41,582 bases of DNA from an uncultured Eggerthellaceae bacterium (GTDB taxonomy: Bacteria > Actinomycetota > Coriobacteriia > Coriobacteriales > Eggerthellaceae). Positions 27,252-35,716 of the stretch are shown one piece after another (positions within the stretch are counted from its first letter, which is position 1; every line of letters begins with the position of its first letter). A program made the position numbers and the translations under genes. The notes below the pieces were generated by a model that was not told where the DNA came from, made no database searches, and saw only the letters and a list, made by a program, of their open reading frames with translations. The stretch lies in assembly GCA_934670115.1 (NCBI GenBank), contig CAKUOV010000019.1, positions 1-41,582 of the forward strand, given 5' to 3'.

Positions 27252-28166
27252 ATGAGCGCACAACAAGAAAAGCAAAATCGATTGCGCCCGCATCATCACC
27301 GCGCTAGGCAGGACAAAAGCGCACAACAGCGCCATCGCGGGCGCCGCCGCAACATCTTTCCTTTCGTGTGCTTGTTTATTGCGGCACTGGTGCTTCTGTT
27401 CATCGGGAGCGCCATTGCCGCCATCGTTATGGGCGGCATCGAGCATTTCGGCGAGGCAATCACCTCGGAAGAAGTGCGATTCTCCCTGCTCATGAGCGTG
27501 ACTACATCAAGCATTTCCACGATCATTTGCCTGCTTTTAGCGCTGCCGACCGCCTACGCGCTCTCTCATGTTGCCTTTCCGGGTAAACGCGTTGCAGAAA
27601 TTCTTATGGAGCTCACGCTTTCGCTTCCCTACATTCTGCTGGGCTTCGCTTTGCTGCTCATTTTCTCATCGCCTTTCGGAAAAGCGCTCAAAGAAGCAGG
27701 TTTTGCGGTGGTGTTTTCTCCAACAGGCATCGCGTTTGCCCAGCTCATTGTAAACCTTCCCTTCGCAATTCGCATGATGCGCACGGCGTTTGGCACGGTG
27801 AACCCGCGCATCGAATTCGTGGCGCAAACGCTGGGAGCCATGCCAGGCGACGTCTTCCGCACCATTATTGTTCCGCTGTGCCGCAACTCAATCATCAGCA
27901 CGTTTGTACTTACCTGGGCGCGCGGAATGGGCGAGTTCGGCGCAACGCTTATGCTGGTAGGCGTCACGCGCATGAAAACCGAAACGCTGCCAGGAAGCAT
28001 TTACCTGAGCATTTCGACCGGCAACACCGAAACAGCCATGGCAACCGCCATGATCATGCTCATTGTTTCGGCGCTTACCCTGGTTGTGGCAAATGTGCTG
28101 GACGAGCCGCTCGGCGGCTCTCGTGTGGGCGCGAAAAAGCAACCTCGAGCGCATAAGGAGTGCTAA
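27252..28166 (+). CDS. modB: Molybdate-type ABC transporter permease
   Basis: The protein has 304 residues. After a 30-residue hydrophilic, His/Arg-rich N-terminus come about six membrane helices. The EAA-type loop that contacts the ATPase reads EFVAQTLGAMPGDVFRTIIVPL (seen in part), and the typical ARGMGEFGATLMLVG follows. This matches ModB and related oxyanion permeases. It ends one base before the ribosome-proximal start of modC, so the genes are co-translated. The unusual basic N-terminal extension (KQNRLRPHHHRARQDKS) has no evident function. Confidence 0.9.
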   Translation: MSAQQEKQNRLRPHHHRARQDKSAQQRHRGRRRNIFPFVCLFIAALVLLFIGSAIAAIVMGGIEHFGEAITSEEVRFSLLMSVTTSSISTIICLLLALPTAYALSHVAFPGKRVAEILMELTLSLPYILLGFALLLIFSSPFGKALKEAGFAVVFSPTGIAFAQLIVNLPFAIRMMRTAFGTVNPRIEFVAQTLGAMPGDVFRTIIVPLCRNSIISTFVLTWARGMGEFGATLMLVGVTRMKTETLPGSIYLSISTGNTETAMATAMIMLIVSALTLVVANVLDEPLGGSRVGAKKQPRAHKEC

Positions 28167-28167
28167 C

Positions 28168-28881
28168 GTGGCGGGAAGCGTGCATATCAAGAACATGAAG
28201 GCGCGTCGCGGCACATTTTACCTTTCCATTGACGAGCTCTCAATTGAACCACGAGAAGTGTTCGCCGTCGTAGGAGAAACGGGGGCAGGAAAAACCGTGC
28301 TGCTGGAAGCGATTGCAGGCGCTTTCCCCTTGGAAGGTGGCGCCATCCTGCTTGATGGTAAAAATGTAAATACCCTGCCCGTTCAGCAGCGTCACCTGGG
28401 GATTCTTTATCAGGACCATGCGCTTTTCCCACATTTGACCGTGCGCGACAATATTGGCTACGGGCTCAAAATGGCCAAAACCCCTAAAGCGGAAATCAAC
28501 GAGCGCGTTGATGAGATGCTCGCTTTGTTCGGTATCGAGCACATTGCCCACCGCTATCCGGGCGTAATCAGCGGTGGCGAAGGGCAGCGAACCGCCCTTG
28601 CCCGCGCGCTGGTCATGCGTCCGCAGATACTTCTGCTTGACGAGCCGTTCTCCGCACTCGACCCCACCACAAAACAGAAGATGTATTCCCTGCTCAAACA
28701 CGTGTATGAGCAGTTCGATTGCACCATTGTGTTTGTCACTCACGATTTCAACGAGGCAACGCAACTTGCCGATAGAGTTGGCATCATCCTGGGCGGGTCG
28801 CTGCAAGCAACGTGCAGCTCAAGCGAACTGTTCACCGCCGACTTCAGCCCCGCTGTAAGGGCATTTCTGGGAAGAGACTAG
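28168..28881 (+). CDS. modC: Molybdate-type ABC transporter ATP-binding protein
   Basis: The protein has 237 residues from the GTG at 28168, with AAGGAG eight bases upstream; the frame is open further upstream inside modB but that is overlap. Walker A is GETGAGKT, the Q-loop is LYQDHALFPHLTVRDNIGYGL, Walker B is ILLLDEPFSALD, and the switch His is in VFVTHD. The signature motif is SGGEGQR, a variant of the usual SGGQQQR. The protein lacks the C-terminal oxyanion-binding (TOBE) domain of Escherichia coli ModC, so regulation by molybdate within the transporter is not expected. It energises uptake through ModB. Confidence 0.9.
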   Translation: MAGSVHIKNMKARRGTFYLSIDELSIEPREVFAVVGETGAGKTVLLEAIAGAFPLEGGAILLDGKNVNTLPVQQRHLGILYQDHALFPHLTVRDNIGYGLKMAKTPKAEINERVDEMLALFGIEHIAHRYPGVISGGEGQRTALARALVMRPQILLLDEPFSALDPTTKQKMYSLLKHVYEQFDCTIVFVTHDFNEATQLADRVGIILGGSLQATCSSSELFTADFSPAVRAFLGRD

Positions 28882-29018
28882 GGGTTCTTTCGCAGGCAAC
28901 GGCAGAGTTTTACACAGTCCAGTGGCTGCAATGCATTGCGGCGCAATGGGTCGCCGAAACCTTTGCGCTGCGGTCGCCGTGCCAGCGCCTTGCGCGCAGA
29001 CACGACGCCAAACTCCCC

Positions 29019-29663
29019 CTACATCTCAAAGAAAAGACGATGAATGCGCAGGTCATCATCGAGTTCCGGATGAAACGACAACGCAAGCTGGTTGCCGTAA
29101 CGCACCGCAACAACGTTCCCGTCTACGCGCGAAAGCACTTCCACGCCTTCATCGACCTGCGTTACAAACGGTGCGCGGATAAACGTCATGGGAACCTGCC
29201 CCAAACCCGCGAAATCGCCTTGCGCGTGAAAACTTCCCAGCTGGCGCCCGTATGCGTTGCGGCGCACCGTAACGGGAAGCGTTGCCAGCCACGTGGAGTT
29301 GTGCTGCTCGTCAACCGAAGAGCCATCGCCATTTTCCTGGTCAATACGCTGCGCCAGCAAAATCAGCCCCGCACACGTAGCAAGAACCGGCATGCCTTGC
29401 TGAATAAGCGCGCGCAGCTCATCAAGCATCCCCAGGTCGCGCAGCACTTTCCCTTGTGCGGTGCTTTCACCGCCCGGAAGCACAATGCGGTCGAAATCCT
29501 TCTGCAAGTCGGACGCTTGCCTGATTTCCACCACCTGGGCGCCCAGCTGCGAAAGCTTGGCCTCATGTTCGGCGAAGGCGCCCTGAACAGCCAGGACGCC
29601 TACTTTCTTTCCTGCCGCGCAGCTCTGCGGGATGGTTGCGACAGAATCAGCCTTTACGCTCAC
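29019..29663 (-). CDS. pdxT: Pyridoxal 5'-phosphate synthase glutaminase subunit
   Basis: The protein has 214 residues. It releases ammonia from glutamine and channels it to PdxS. Visible are the N-terminal VGVLAVQGAFAEH, the substrate loop LPGGEST, the nucleophile cysteine in LATCAGLILLA, and the C-terminal His/Glu in LSFHPEL. A 19-residue N-terminal extension (SVKADSVATIPQSC) precedes the usual start. Translation begins at a GTG that overlaps the pdxS stop codon (TAGTG), so the two are coupled. PLP made here could serve the transaminase at 18496. Confidence 0.95.
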   Translation of the reverse strand: MSVKADSVATIPQSCAAGKKVGVLAVQGAFAEHEAKLSQLGAQVVEIRQASDLQKDFDRIVLPGGESTAQGKVLRDLGMLDELRALIQQGMPVLATCAGLILLAQRIDQENGDGSSVDEQHNSTWLATLPVTVRRNAYGRQLGSFHAQGDFAGLGQVPMTFIRAPFVTQVDEGVEVLSRVDGNVVAVRYGNQLALSFHPELDDDLRIHRLFFEM

Positions 29664-30583
29664 TACTGACCACGCTCTTCCATGATGAGCTGGATCTCAT
29701 CGGCGTTGATGCCAACCATCGCTTCGCCCAAATCCTCGGAAAGCTCCGCGATAAGCGCCGCATCCTGGTAGTTCGCGACAGCCTTCACAATGGCCTGCGC
29801 GCGCTTTTCGGGGTTGCCGCTCTTGAAAATGCCGCTGCCCACGAACACACCTTCCGCACCCAACTGCATCATCAGCGCAGCATCGGCCGGCGTGGCAATT
29901 CCGCCTGCAGCAAAGTTGACAACGGGAAGACGACCGGCATCGTGCACTTCACGCAGAAGATCGAACGGCACGGCAAGCTTTTTCGCTTCGTCGAACAGCT
30001 CGTCTTCGCGCAAGCTAACCACATGCGCAATCTCACGGTTGATCAGACGCATGTGACGCACTGCCTGAACAACGTCGCCCGTGCCCGGCTCGCCCTTCGT
30101 GCGAATCATGGTTGCGCCTTCCGCAATGCGGCGCAGCGCCTCGCCCAGGTTGCGCGCACCGCAGACAAACGGCACGTCAAACGCGTTTTTGTCAATGTGG
30201 TACGTATCGTCGGCGGGAGTCAGCACCTCGGATTCGTCAATGTAGTCAATCTCAATAGCCTGCAGAATCTGCGCCTCTACGAAGTGGCCGATGCGCACCT
30301 TGGCCATAACGGGAATGCTCACTGCCTGCTGAATGCCCTTGATCATCTTCGGGTCGCTCATGCGTGAAACGCCGCCCGCAGCGCGAATGTCGGCGGGAAT
30401 GCGCTCCAAAGCCATAACGGCGCAAGCACCCGCGGCTTCGGCGATACGTGCCTGCTCAGGCGTGGTAACGTCCATAATCACGCCGCCCTTGAGCATTTGG
30501 GCAAGTTGACGGTTCAGCGCTTTCCTGTTCGCTTTCGCTTCGGCAGCTGCTTGAGGTGCGATTTCGTTTGCGGTTTCAGTCAT
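29663..30583 (-). CDS. pdxS: Pyridoxal 5'-phosphate synthase lyase subunit
   Basis: The protein has 306 residues. It makes PLP from ribose 5-phosphate, glyceraldehyde 3-phosphate and ammonia. The family sequence is very well conserved: GGVIMDVTTPEQARIAE, ALERIPADIR, GVSRMSDPKMI, IPVMAKVRIGHFVEA, DYIDESEVLTPAD and GGIATPADAALMMQLGA. AGGAG precedes the ATG. A poorly conserved 20-residue N-terminus is added. It forms an operon with pdxT. A divergent promoter region separates it from the GntR-type gene at 30861. Confidence 0.97.
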   Translation of the reverse strand: MTETANEIAPQAAAEAKANRKALNRQLAQMLKGGVIMDVTTPEQARIAEAAGACAVMALERIPADIRAAGGVSRMSDPKMIKGIQQAVSIPVMAKVRIGHFVEAQILQAIEIDYIDESEVLTPADDTYHIDKNAFDVPFVCGARNLGEALRRIAEGATMIRTKGEPGTGDVVQAVRHMRLINREIAHVVSLREDELFDEAKKLAVPFDLLREVHDAGRLPVVNFAAGGIATPADAALMMQLGAEGVFVGSGIFKSGNPEKRAQAIVKAVANYQDAALIAELSEDLGEAMVGINADEIQLIMEERGQ

Positions 30584-30736
30584 GTTAGTTCTCCTATTCC
30601 TACGGGGATTGTAGGGTTCTGATTATCCTCCAATCTGATATTAGCGATAGTATCAATTTTCCTATTTATGACAAGACCAGAACATAATCAATTTAGTACC
30701 AATAAAGCGCACCAAACCAAAATTTTGATTTTCTTC

Positions 30737-30765
30737 TTGCAAACTGTATATAGTGTATATATACT
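30737..30765 (+). promoter_or_regulatory. Promoter and operator of the GntR-ABC operon
   Basis: TTGCAA (30737-30742) and TATACT (30760-30765) are separated by 17 bases. Overlapping the -10 is a perfect inverted repeat, GTATATA-GTGTA-TATATAC (30746-30764). This fits autorepression by the YtrA-type regulator encoded just downstream. Confidence 0.65.
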
Positions 30766-30860
30766 GTGCTTACCGGTTATACACAGGCATGCAACAAGGA
30801 CGCTTAACGCATGCCAGGCCGCAGGTGCATCTGCGGCCGCCCGCACTCACAGGAGAAAAC

Positions 30861-31259
30861 GTGGATATCATCTTATCGAACACGAGCGATCTGCCTATTT
30901 ATGAGCAGATTGCGCGACAGATCAAAGCGCAGATTCTCTCAGGAGAACTTGTCTGCGGCGAAAAGCTGCCGTCCATCCGCGCACTTGCAAATGGCCTGCG
31001 CGTGAGCGTTATCACCACAAAACGCGCTTATTCCGACCTTGAGCAGCTGGGATTCATTGAAACCGTGCAGGGAAAAGGATGCTTTGTGGCGGCAGGAAAT
31101 CACGAGCTTTTGCGCGAAGAAAGCCTGCGACGCATCGAACAGCTTCTTGCCAAAGCCGCTGCAGAAGGCGCTCAGCTGGGCCTTTCACGTGATGAGCTGC
31201 ACGATATGCTTGACGTCATGGCAGAAGAAGCAACAGCAGAAGGCGCAGGAAACGAATAA
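30861..31259 (+). CDS. GntR-family transcription regulator, YtrA subfamily
   Basis: The protein has 132 residues from the GTG at 30861, with AGGAG directly upstream. A winged helix-turn-helix (about 5-75) contains PIYEQIARQIKAQILSGEL, LPSIRALANGLRVSVIT and AYSDLEQLGFIETVQGKGCFV. The short C-terminal helical tail is typical of the YtrA subgroup, which usually represses its own operon with an ABC exporter. An ABC ATPase and permease follow. It probably binds the GTATATA dyad at 30746. The effector is unknown. Confidence 0.9.
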   Translation: MDIILSNTSDLPIYEQIARQIKAQILSGELVCGEKLPSIRALANGLRVSVITTKRAYSDLEQLGFIETVQGKGCFVAAGNHELLREESLRRIEQLLAKAAAEGAQLGLSRDELHDMLDVMAEEATAEGAGNE

Positions 31260-31317
31260 GCGCAGCTCATTTGGACGCACTGAACATCACAATCCTAACG
31301 AGACGTTGGAGTTAGTT

Positions 31318-32319
31318 ATGAACACACCGCAATCTTATCTTTTCGAAATAAACGGCGCGAAACGCACGTTAAGCGATACATTTGCGCTCAATGGCATCAA
31401 CCTTCGCATGCAGCCAAGCGAAATCATTGGTTTCGTGGGCGCGAATGGCGCAGGTAAAACGACCGTCATCCGTGCGCTGCTGGGGCTTTTGCACCTTGAT
31501 AGCGGCGAAATCCGCCTGTTCGGACAACCCTTCGGGGCAAACGCACCCGATACTGTGCAGCGTGAACTGCGCGGACGCATTGGCGTAGTATTCGACACTT
31601 GCCCCTTCCCTTCCGAGCTAACGGTAAAGCAAGCAGTGGCGTGCATTGCACCCGCCTACCCGCAATGGGATGCCGGCACATTTGATGGTCTCTTGCGCGA
31701 GTTCGACATTAAGCCAAAAACGAAGGTGAAGAACCTCTCGCGCGGTATGAGCATGAAGCTTCAGCTCGCCTGCGCGCTTTCCCACAACGCTGACCTGCTG
31801 ATTCTTGACGAGGCAACAGCGGGGCTTGACCCTGTTGCGCGCGATGAGATTCTTGATCGCCTGAGCGATTTCGCCAGCGATGGCACTCGCGGCGTGTTGC
31901 TTTCCAGCCACATCACAAGCGATCTTGAGCACATTGCCGATCGCGTAGTAGGAATTAATGCCGGTACCATCATCTTCGATCTGCCGCGCGAAGAAATCAC
32001 CGATACCGTTGGTGTGGCCCATTGCACTTCCGAACAGGCAAAAGAGGTGCTTGCTGTTCTGAGCGACCTCGAGATGGAAACGGAAGGAAAAGGTGCCGGG
32101 AGCTCCGCCGAGATGCCCGCATCGGAATGCTTCGGAGTGTCCCTTCCCCGCGTGTTACAACGCGCCTTCAGCGTTGATATCCTGGTGCCCGACCGCTTCG
32201 CCTTTGCGCAAGCATTCCCCGATGTTGCTTGCGACCGCGCGACCATCGAGGAGTACCTGCAATTCGCGCTGAAAGGTGCATGCCTGCTAGACGGCGTTAG
32301 CAGGCCGCAGCGACCGTAG
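31318..32319 (+). CDS. ABC transporter ATP-binding protein
   Basis: The protein has 333 residues from the ATG at 31318; a longer frame upstream overlaps the regulator and is not family-like. Walker A is GANGAGKTT, the signature is LSRGMSMKLQLA, Walker B is LLILDEATAGLD, and the switch region reads LLSSHITSDLEHIADRV. The signature LSRGM, not LSGGQ, is common in the YtrB/BcrA-type exporters. The C-terminal extension after about residue 215 is of unknown role. It is paired with the permease at 32383. Substrates of such systems include peptides and antibiotics; none can be assigned. Confidence 0.9.
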   Translation: MNTPQSYLFEINGAKRTLSDTFALNGINLRMQPSEIIGFVGANGAGKTTVIRALLGLLHLDSGEIRLFGQPFGANAPDTVQRELRGRIGVVFDTCPFPSELTVKQAVACIAPAYPQWDAGTFDGLLREFDIKPKTKVKNLSRGMSMKLQLACALSHNADLLILDEATAGLDPVARDEILDRLSDFASDGTRGVLLSSHITSDLEHIADRVVGINAGTIIFDLPREEITDTVGVAHCTSEQAKEVLAVLSDLEMETEGKGAGSSAEMPASECFGVSLPRVLQRAFSVDILVPDRFAFAQAFPDVACDRATIEEYLQFALKGACLLDGVSRPQRP

Positions 32320-32382
32320 CAAGCACTTTCCTTCACCGCGAAACCATCGCGCACGAACCCTCTCCTTTGAAAGGAATACCTG

Positions 32383-33054
32383 ATGAAAGCCATATTGCAA
32401 TCTGAATTTGCTTACATACGAACCACCTTTGCAGCAACAATCATATCTTTTGCCGTTGTATATATCGCCCTTTGCTTCGGCATGAAATCGGCGGCGCCGA
32501 TATCGGCTTTATGCGCCATGGAGCCCATGCTCTTCCTGTTCACCTTTGCATCTGGCGATGCGACAAACGGATGGGGCCGATTCCGCGCCGCGCTGCCGGT
32601 TTCCCGCCGCGATATCATTGCTGGACGATACACCATGCTTCTTCTTATCTCGGTGGTAACCATTGTTGCCTGCATTGCCCTGGGTGCTCTCACTAACGTC
32701 TTGGCTGGCGGCGTAAACGCCGATTTCGAATGCTTGCCAGCAATTGAAATCGCCGGCATCTGCATTACAACAACCGCTGCAATGATCGTCATCGTTGCAT
32801 TCGTTCAGCCGTTTCTGATTAAATTCGGCAACGTGACGGGCGTGCGTTATGCCATGATTGCGTTTTTCCTTTTCGCTTTCGCATTCATCGGCTGCATCAA
32901 CTACCTGGTACCGTCAGACTTTTTAGCAGCTGCTGGACAGTGGATGGACGAAAACATTGGGCTTTTCGTTATCATATGCGCTGCCGTGGCGCTGACCTCC
33001 TACGCAATAAGCGGCGCCGTAAGCCTACGCATCTACCAGCGCAAAGACTTGTAG
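32383..33054 (+). CDS. ABC-2 type exporter permease
   Basis: The protein has 223 residues and about six membrane helices. Short loops with GRFRAALPVSRRDIIAGRY resemble the ABC2_membrane_5-type permeases linked with YtrA-family regulators. TTTGAAAGGAATACC precedes the ATG. Together with the ATPase upstream it forms a heteromeric or homodimeric exporter in the cell membrane. The substrate is unknown. It converges on the polymerase operon with only 22 bp between them. Confidence 0.8.
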   Translation: MKAILQSEFAYIRTTFAATIISFAVVYIALCFGMKSAAPISALCAMEPMLFLFTFASGDATNGWGRFRAALPVSRRDIIAGRYTMLLLISVVTIVACIALGALTNVLAGGVNADFECLPAIEIAGICITTTAAMIVIVAFVQPFLIKFGNVTGVRYAMIAFFLFAFAFIGCINYLVPSDFLAAAGQWMDENIGLFVIICAAVALTSYAISGAVSLRIYQRKDL

Positions 33055-33076
33055 CGAACCTGCAGCGGATTGCGCC

Positions 33077-33535
33077 TTACCGGTCTTCAAAGCCCGCGAA
33101 GTCGTCAAACGCCTCGTATTCGTTGAAGTCACAGCCTGCGGGGAACACCATTTCTTCCAACTCGATGGGAATTCCCCGGTCGATTTCCTCAATGTGAGCC
33201 GCCATAGCGCGGGCAGCGTTTTGCACCGAAGCATCGTAGCCCATTAGCGCTGCAAACGGCGCGAACTGCGCCGCCCTATCACGCAACGGCATGGCAGGGC
33301 GCAGCGATTTCGGGCGCGACAAGCTAATGATGTCGTCGTATTCACCAGGCATTTCGCCGCAGGAGAGCACGGCACGGGCGGGTGCTGCGCTGGCGAGCAC
33401 GGCGCTGGCGCGCACCGCAGCAGGTTGCTGAATGCCCTCTTCCACAAGCGTCCACTGCAGTCCGAATGCGCTCATACCCGAATCGGAAGCACCCTGTGCT
33501 GCGCTGACGGGTGCGGCATTTCCAAGCGAACTCAT
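33077..33535 (-). CDS. Small YolD-like partner of the Y-family polymerase
   Basis: The protein has 152 residues. Its second half contains YDDIISLSRPKSLRPAMPLRDRAAQFAPFAALMGYDA, seen here in parts (RDRAAQFAPFAAL), a conserved signature of small proteins encoded beside UV-repair Y-family polymerases in Firmicutes and Actinobacteria. The first 60 residues are Ala-rich and poorly conserved. The start overlaps the polymerase stop by ATGA, so expression is coupled. Function in the family is not settled; an accessory or regulatory subunit of lesion bypass is inferred from the operon. Confidence 0.75.
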   Translation of the reverse strand: MSSLGNAAPVSAAQGASDSGMSAFGLQWTLVEEGIQQPAAVRASAVLASAAPARAVLSCGEMPGEYDDIISLSRPKSLRPAMPLRDRAAQFAPFAALMGYDASVQNAARAMAAHIEEIDRGIPIELEEMVFPAGCDFNEYEAFDDFAGFEDR

Positions 33536-35481
33536 GCGTTATGGCCTCCAATCTGGTTGTTTCGCTGACGCGCCGTGGCGCCTTCTTGCAAACTCACTGC
33601 GCGAAACACAGCGTTCTTGCCGAATTTGTTGCGCACGTCCAACACGGCATCGTGCAAGAAGCGCTCTTTCTCAAGCAGGGCAGCTTCCGAAGAAGAAGGG
33701 CTCGAAGGCGACACGCCCGCAGCACCTTCCCCGCACTCCGCTCCAAAGGGCGCACCAGGCATCCCGCCTGCCGCGGTGCGATGCGCTCCCGCAGCGTTTT
33801 CGATTGCGGTGCCTGCGCGCGCAGCTCCTGCGCTGGCAAACAGCGCTTCCGCTTCCTCTTCCCAGTCGAAAAGCGACATCTGACCATGGTTTTTCTCCTG
33901 TTCGGCGATTTCTTTTGCGAGCACGCGCTCGGCGCTCAAGTTTATGCGGCGCACCAGCAACTTCGGATTCACCAAGCGATCGTAGAGCTCCAAAATCGCT
34001 TTCGTGATGATGCGCGACGAGGCCGTGCATTCCTCCAAATTCACCGTTCCATGAGCATGCTGGGGCACTTCCCGACCGTATCGATCGGAAGTGACGGGGC
34101 CCGCATACGCCGCAGCAAGCACCCCGTCCTCCAAGCACGAACGATCATAGCCAACCGTCAGCGTGAGCTTATCGGTTACCAACCCCTCTGCCAACAGGTC
34201 AAACGCAAGCGCATCGGCCATTTCCCTCACCACTAAGCGCGCAGCCTTCGTGCTGTAAGCATGTTGGAGCACTTGCCCCGACGCCTTGCAATTAACCGCC
34301 GGCTTGTACTCTTTGATTTCGCGCATGGTCACCGGCTCGTATCCCCACGCGTGATCGATCAAAAGCTCGGCATTTTTCCCAAACAGCTTGAACAGCAAAT
34401 CTTCATTGAGTTTATCGCCGCGCCCGCCCAGCGAGCAGCGCGCAACATCGCCCATGGTGAACATACCGTTCGCTTCAAGCTTGCGCGCGTATCCCCTGCC
34501 CACGCGCCAAATGTCTGTGAGCGGACGATGCGGCCAAATGCGTTCTTTATACGCTTGCTCGTCAAGCATCGCGATGCGAACACCATTCTCATCAGGCTCT
34601 TCATGCTTAGCCAGAACATCAAGGGCAACTTTCGAAAGAAAGAGGTTCGTGCCGATTCCCGCCGTTGCGGTGATGCCCGTCGTTTGAAAAACGTCGGAGA
34701 CTACCGTGGACGCGAGCGTTTTGATGTCCATCTTGTGAACGTTTGCGTATTTCGACGCATCAATGAACACTTCGTCAATGGAATACACGTGGATGTCCTC
34801 GGGCGAGAAATACTTCAAATACACCTGGTATATTTTCGTTGAGACTTCGATATATTTCGCCATGCGTGGACGCGCGATAAGAAAGTCCAGCTCAACTTCG
34901 GGGTTTTGCTGCACCACGGCATCGTCGAACGAAGCTGACGTGAAAAGCGATTGCTCGAACGGGCGATATTTCTCAAGATCACGCCCCGTGCAGTCGTCCT
35001 CAAAAAGATGAGGGTTCCGAAAACTTTGATTGTCGGATCCTTCGGAACCAAAATCACCCTTGCAAGCACGAGACGCAGTGTTGCTCCTTCCGTCAGGAGT
35101 CGCAGCGCAAGCTTCTACGCAAGCCCGCGTCCGTGCATTCGCGGACTTCGCTTTCTGCACCCCTGTCTGTCCGCCGGTCCACGCGTCCGAATGCGCCCCT
35201 GCACGCGCATCTAGAGACGTCCCCACGCGCGCACGGCGAAGAGCCTGAAGCCGCTCCGCGTTCACTTCCCGCACCTGACGCACTGCCTCAAAAAGACGCG
35301 CACGGCCGCCCACGCCATACGCTTTAAGCGAGGGTGAAACAGCCAGGCAGATGGTCTTTTCCGTGCGGCGAGCGTCCGCAACCACTAAATTAGTCGTGAG
35401 CGGATTAAGCCCTCTATCTGCGCATTCAACCGATGCATAGAAGGACTTCAAGTCAATTGCTATGTACTTATACTCGAACAT
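33532..35481 (-). CDS. Y-family (DinB/UmuC-like) lesion-bypass DNA polymerase
   Basis: The protein has 649 residues, well above the usual 410-460. The catalytic carboxylates are D10 in YIAIDLKSFYASVE and D236/E237 in YSIDEVFIDAS. In most relatives the second pair falls near residue 105-125, so about 110-130 residues are inserted between about 80 and 190, rich in Ala, Arg, Gly and Thr (VGTSLDARAGAHSD). The palm, thumb (TATAGIGTNLFLSKVALD) and little-finger regions look intact. The C-terminal 100 residues are Ala/Gly/Pro-rich before a final conserved-looking tail. A LexA box spans the start codon, showing SOS control. It is co-transcribed with the YolD-like gene. Confidence 0.88.
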   Translation of the reverse strand: MFEYKYIAIDLKSFYASVECADRGLNPLTTNLVVADARRTEKTICLAVSPSLKAYGVGGRARLFEAVRQVREVNAERLQALRRARVGTSLDARAGAHSDAWTGGQTGVQKAKSANARTRACVEACAATPDGRSNTASRACKGDFGSEGSDNQSFRNPHLFEDDCTGRDLEKYRPFEQSLFTSASFDDAVVQQNPEVELDFLIARPRMAKYIEVSTKIYQVYLKYFSPEDIHVYSIDEVFIDASKYANVHKMDIKTLASTVVSDVFQTTGITATAGIGTNLFLSKVALDVLAKHEEPDENGVRIAMLDEQAYKERIWPHRPLTDIWRVGRGYARKLEANGMFTMGDVARCSLGGRGDKLNEDLLFKLFGKNAELLIDHAWGYEPVTMREIKEYKPAVNCKASGQVLQHAYSTKAARLVVREMADALAFDLLAEGLVTDKLTLTVGYDRSCLEDGVLAAAYAGPVTSDRYGREVPQHAHGTVNLEECTASSRIITKAILELYDRLVNPKLLVRRINLSAERVLAKEIAEQEKNHGQMSLFDWEEEAEALFASAGAARAGTAIENAAGAHRTAAGGMPGAPFGAECGEGAAGVSPSSPSSSEAALLEKERFLHDAVLDVRNKFGKNAVFRAVSLQEGATARQRNNQIGGHNA

Positions 35482-35488
35482 ATGTTCT
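35475..35488. promoter_or_regulatory. LexA (SOS) box
   Basis: CGAACATATGTTCT matches the Gram-positive consensus CGAAC-N4-GTTCG at 9 of 10 defined bases. It covers the polymerase start codon (35479-35481). Confidence 0.85.
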
Positions 35489-35489
35489 T

Positions 35490-35518
35490 ATTATTGCATA
35501 CACAACGACTTGCTTCAA
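35490..35518 (-). promoter_or_regulatory. Promoter of the Y-family polymerase operon
   Basis: Reading leftward, TTGAAG (35513-35518) and AATAAT (35490-35495) have a spacing of exactly 17 bases. The start codon begins only 8 bases after the -10, so the mRNA should have almost no leader. No ribosome site is present, as expected for a leaderless transcript. Confidence 0.65.
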
Positions 35519-35542
35519 GAGGCGCCTTGCTCAATCCATTAA

Positions 35543-35712
35543 TGGAACAGGAAACGGAGGTTTGTTCCATTTGAGGTTTGTTCCATTTGATTTACATGCC
35601 ATCGGTGCGCTCACCATCAATGGCGCCCGCGCCAGGCAATTCAAAATGTCCATTGGCTAGCGACTTCGACATACCAGATAATTTTTGGAACAAGCCTCCG
35701 TCCCCTGTTCCA
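35543..35712. repeat. Palindrome-armed repeat element, copy A
   Basis: The left arm at 35543-35569 begins TGGAACAGGAAACGGAGG and ends TTTGTTCCA; the right arm at 35686-35712 is its near-exact reverse complement with the family sequence AACAAGCCTCCGTCCCC. A partial extra half-arm (GGTTTGTTCCATTTGA) follows the left arm. The core between arms is 116 bases. Confidence 0.85.
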
Positions 35713-35716
35713 ACTC

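Noticed and set aside
29636..30367. 243-codon plus-strand frame opposite pdxS
   Set aside because: pdxS on the minus strand is unmistakable; the plus-strand frame is its shadow.
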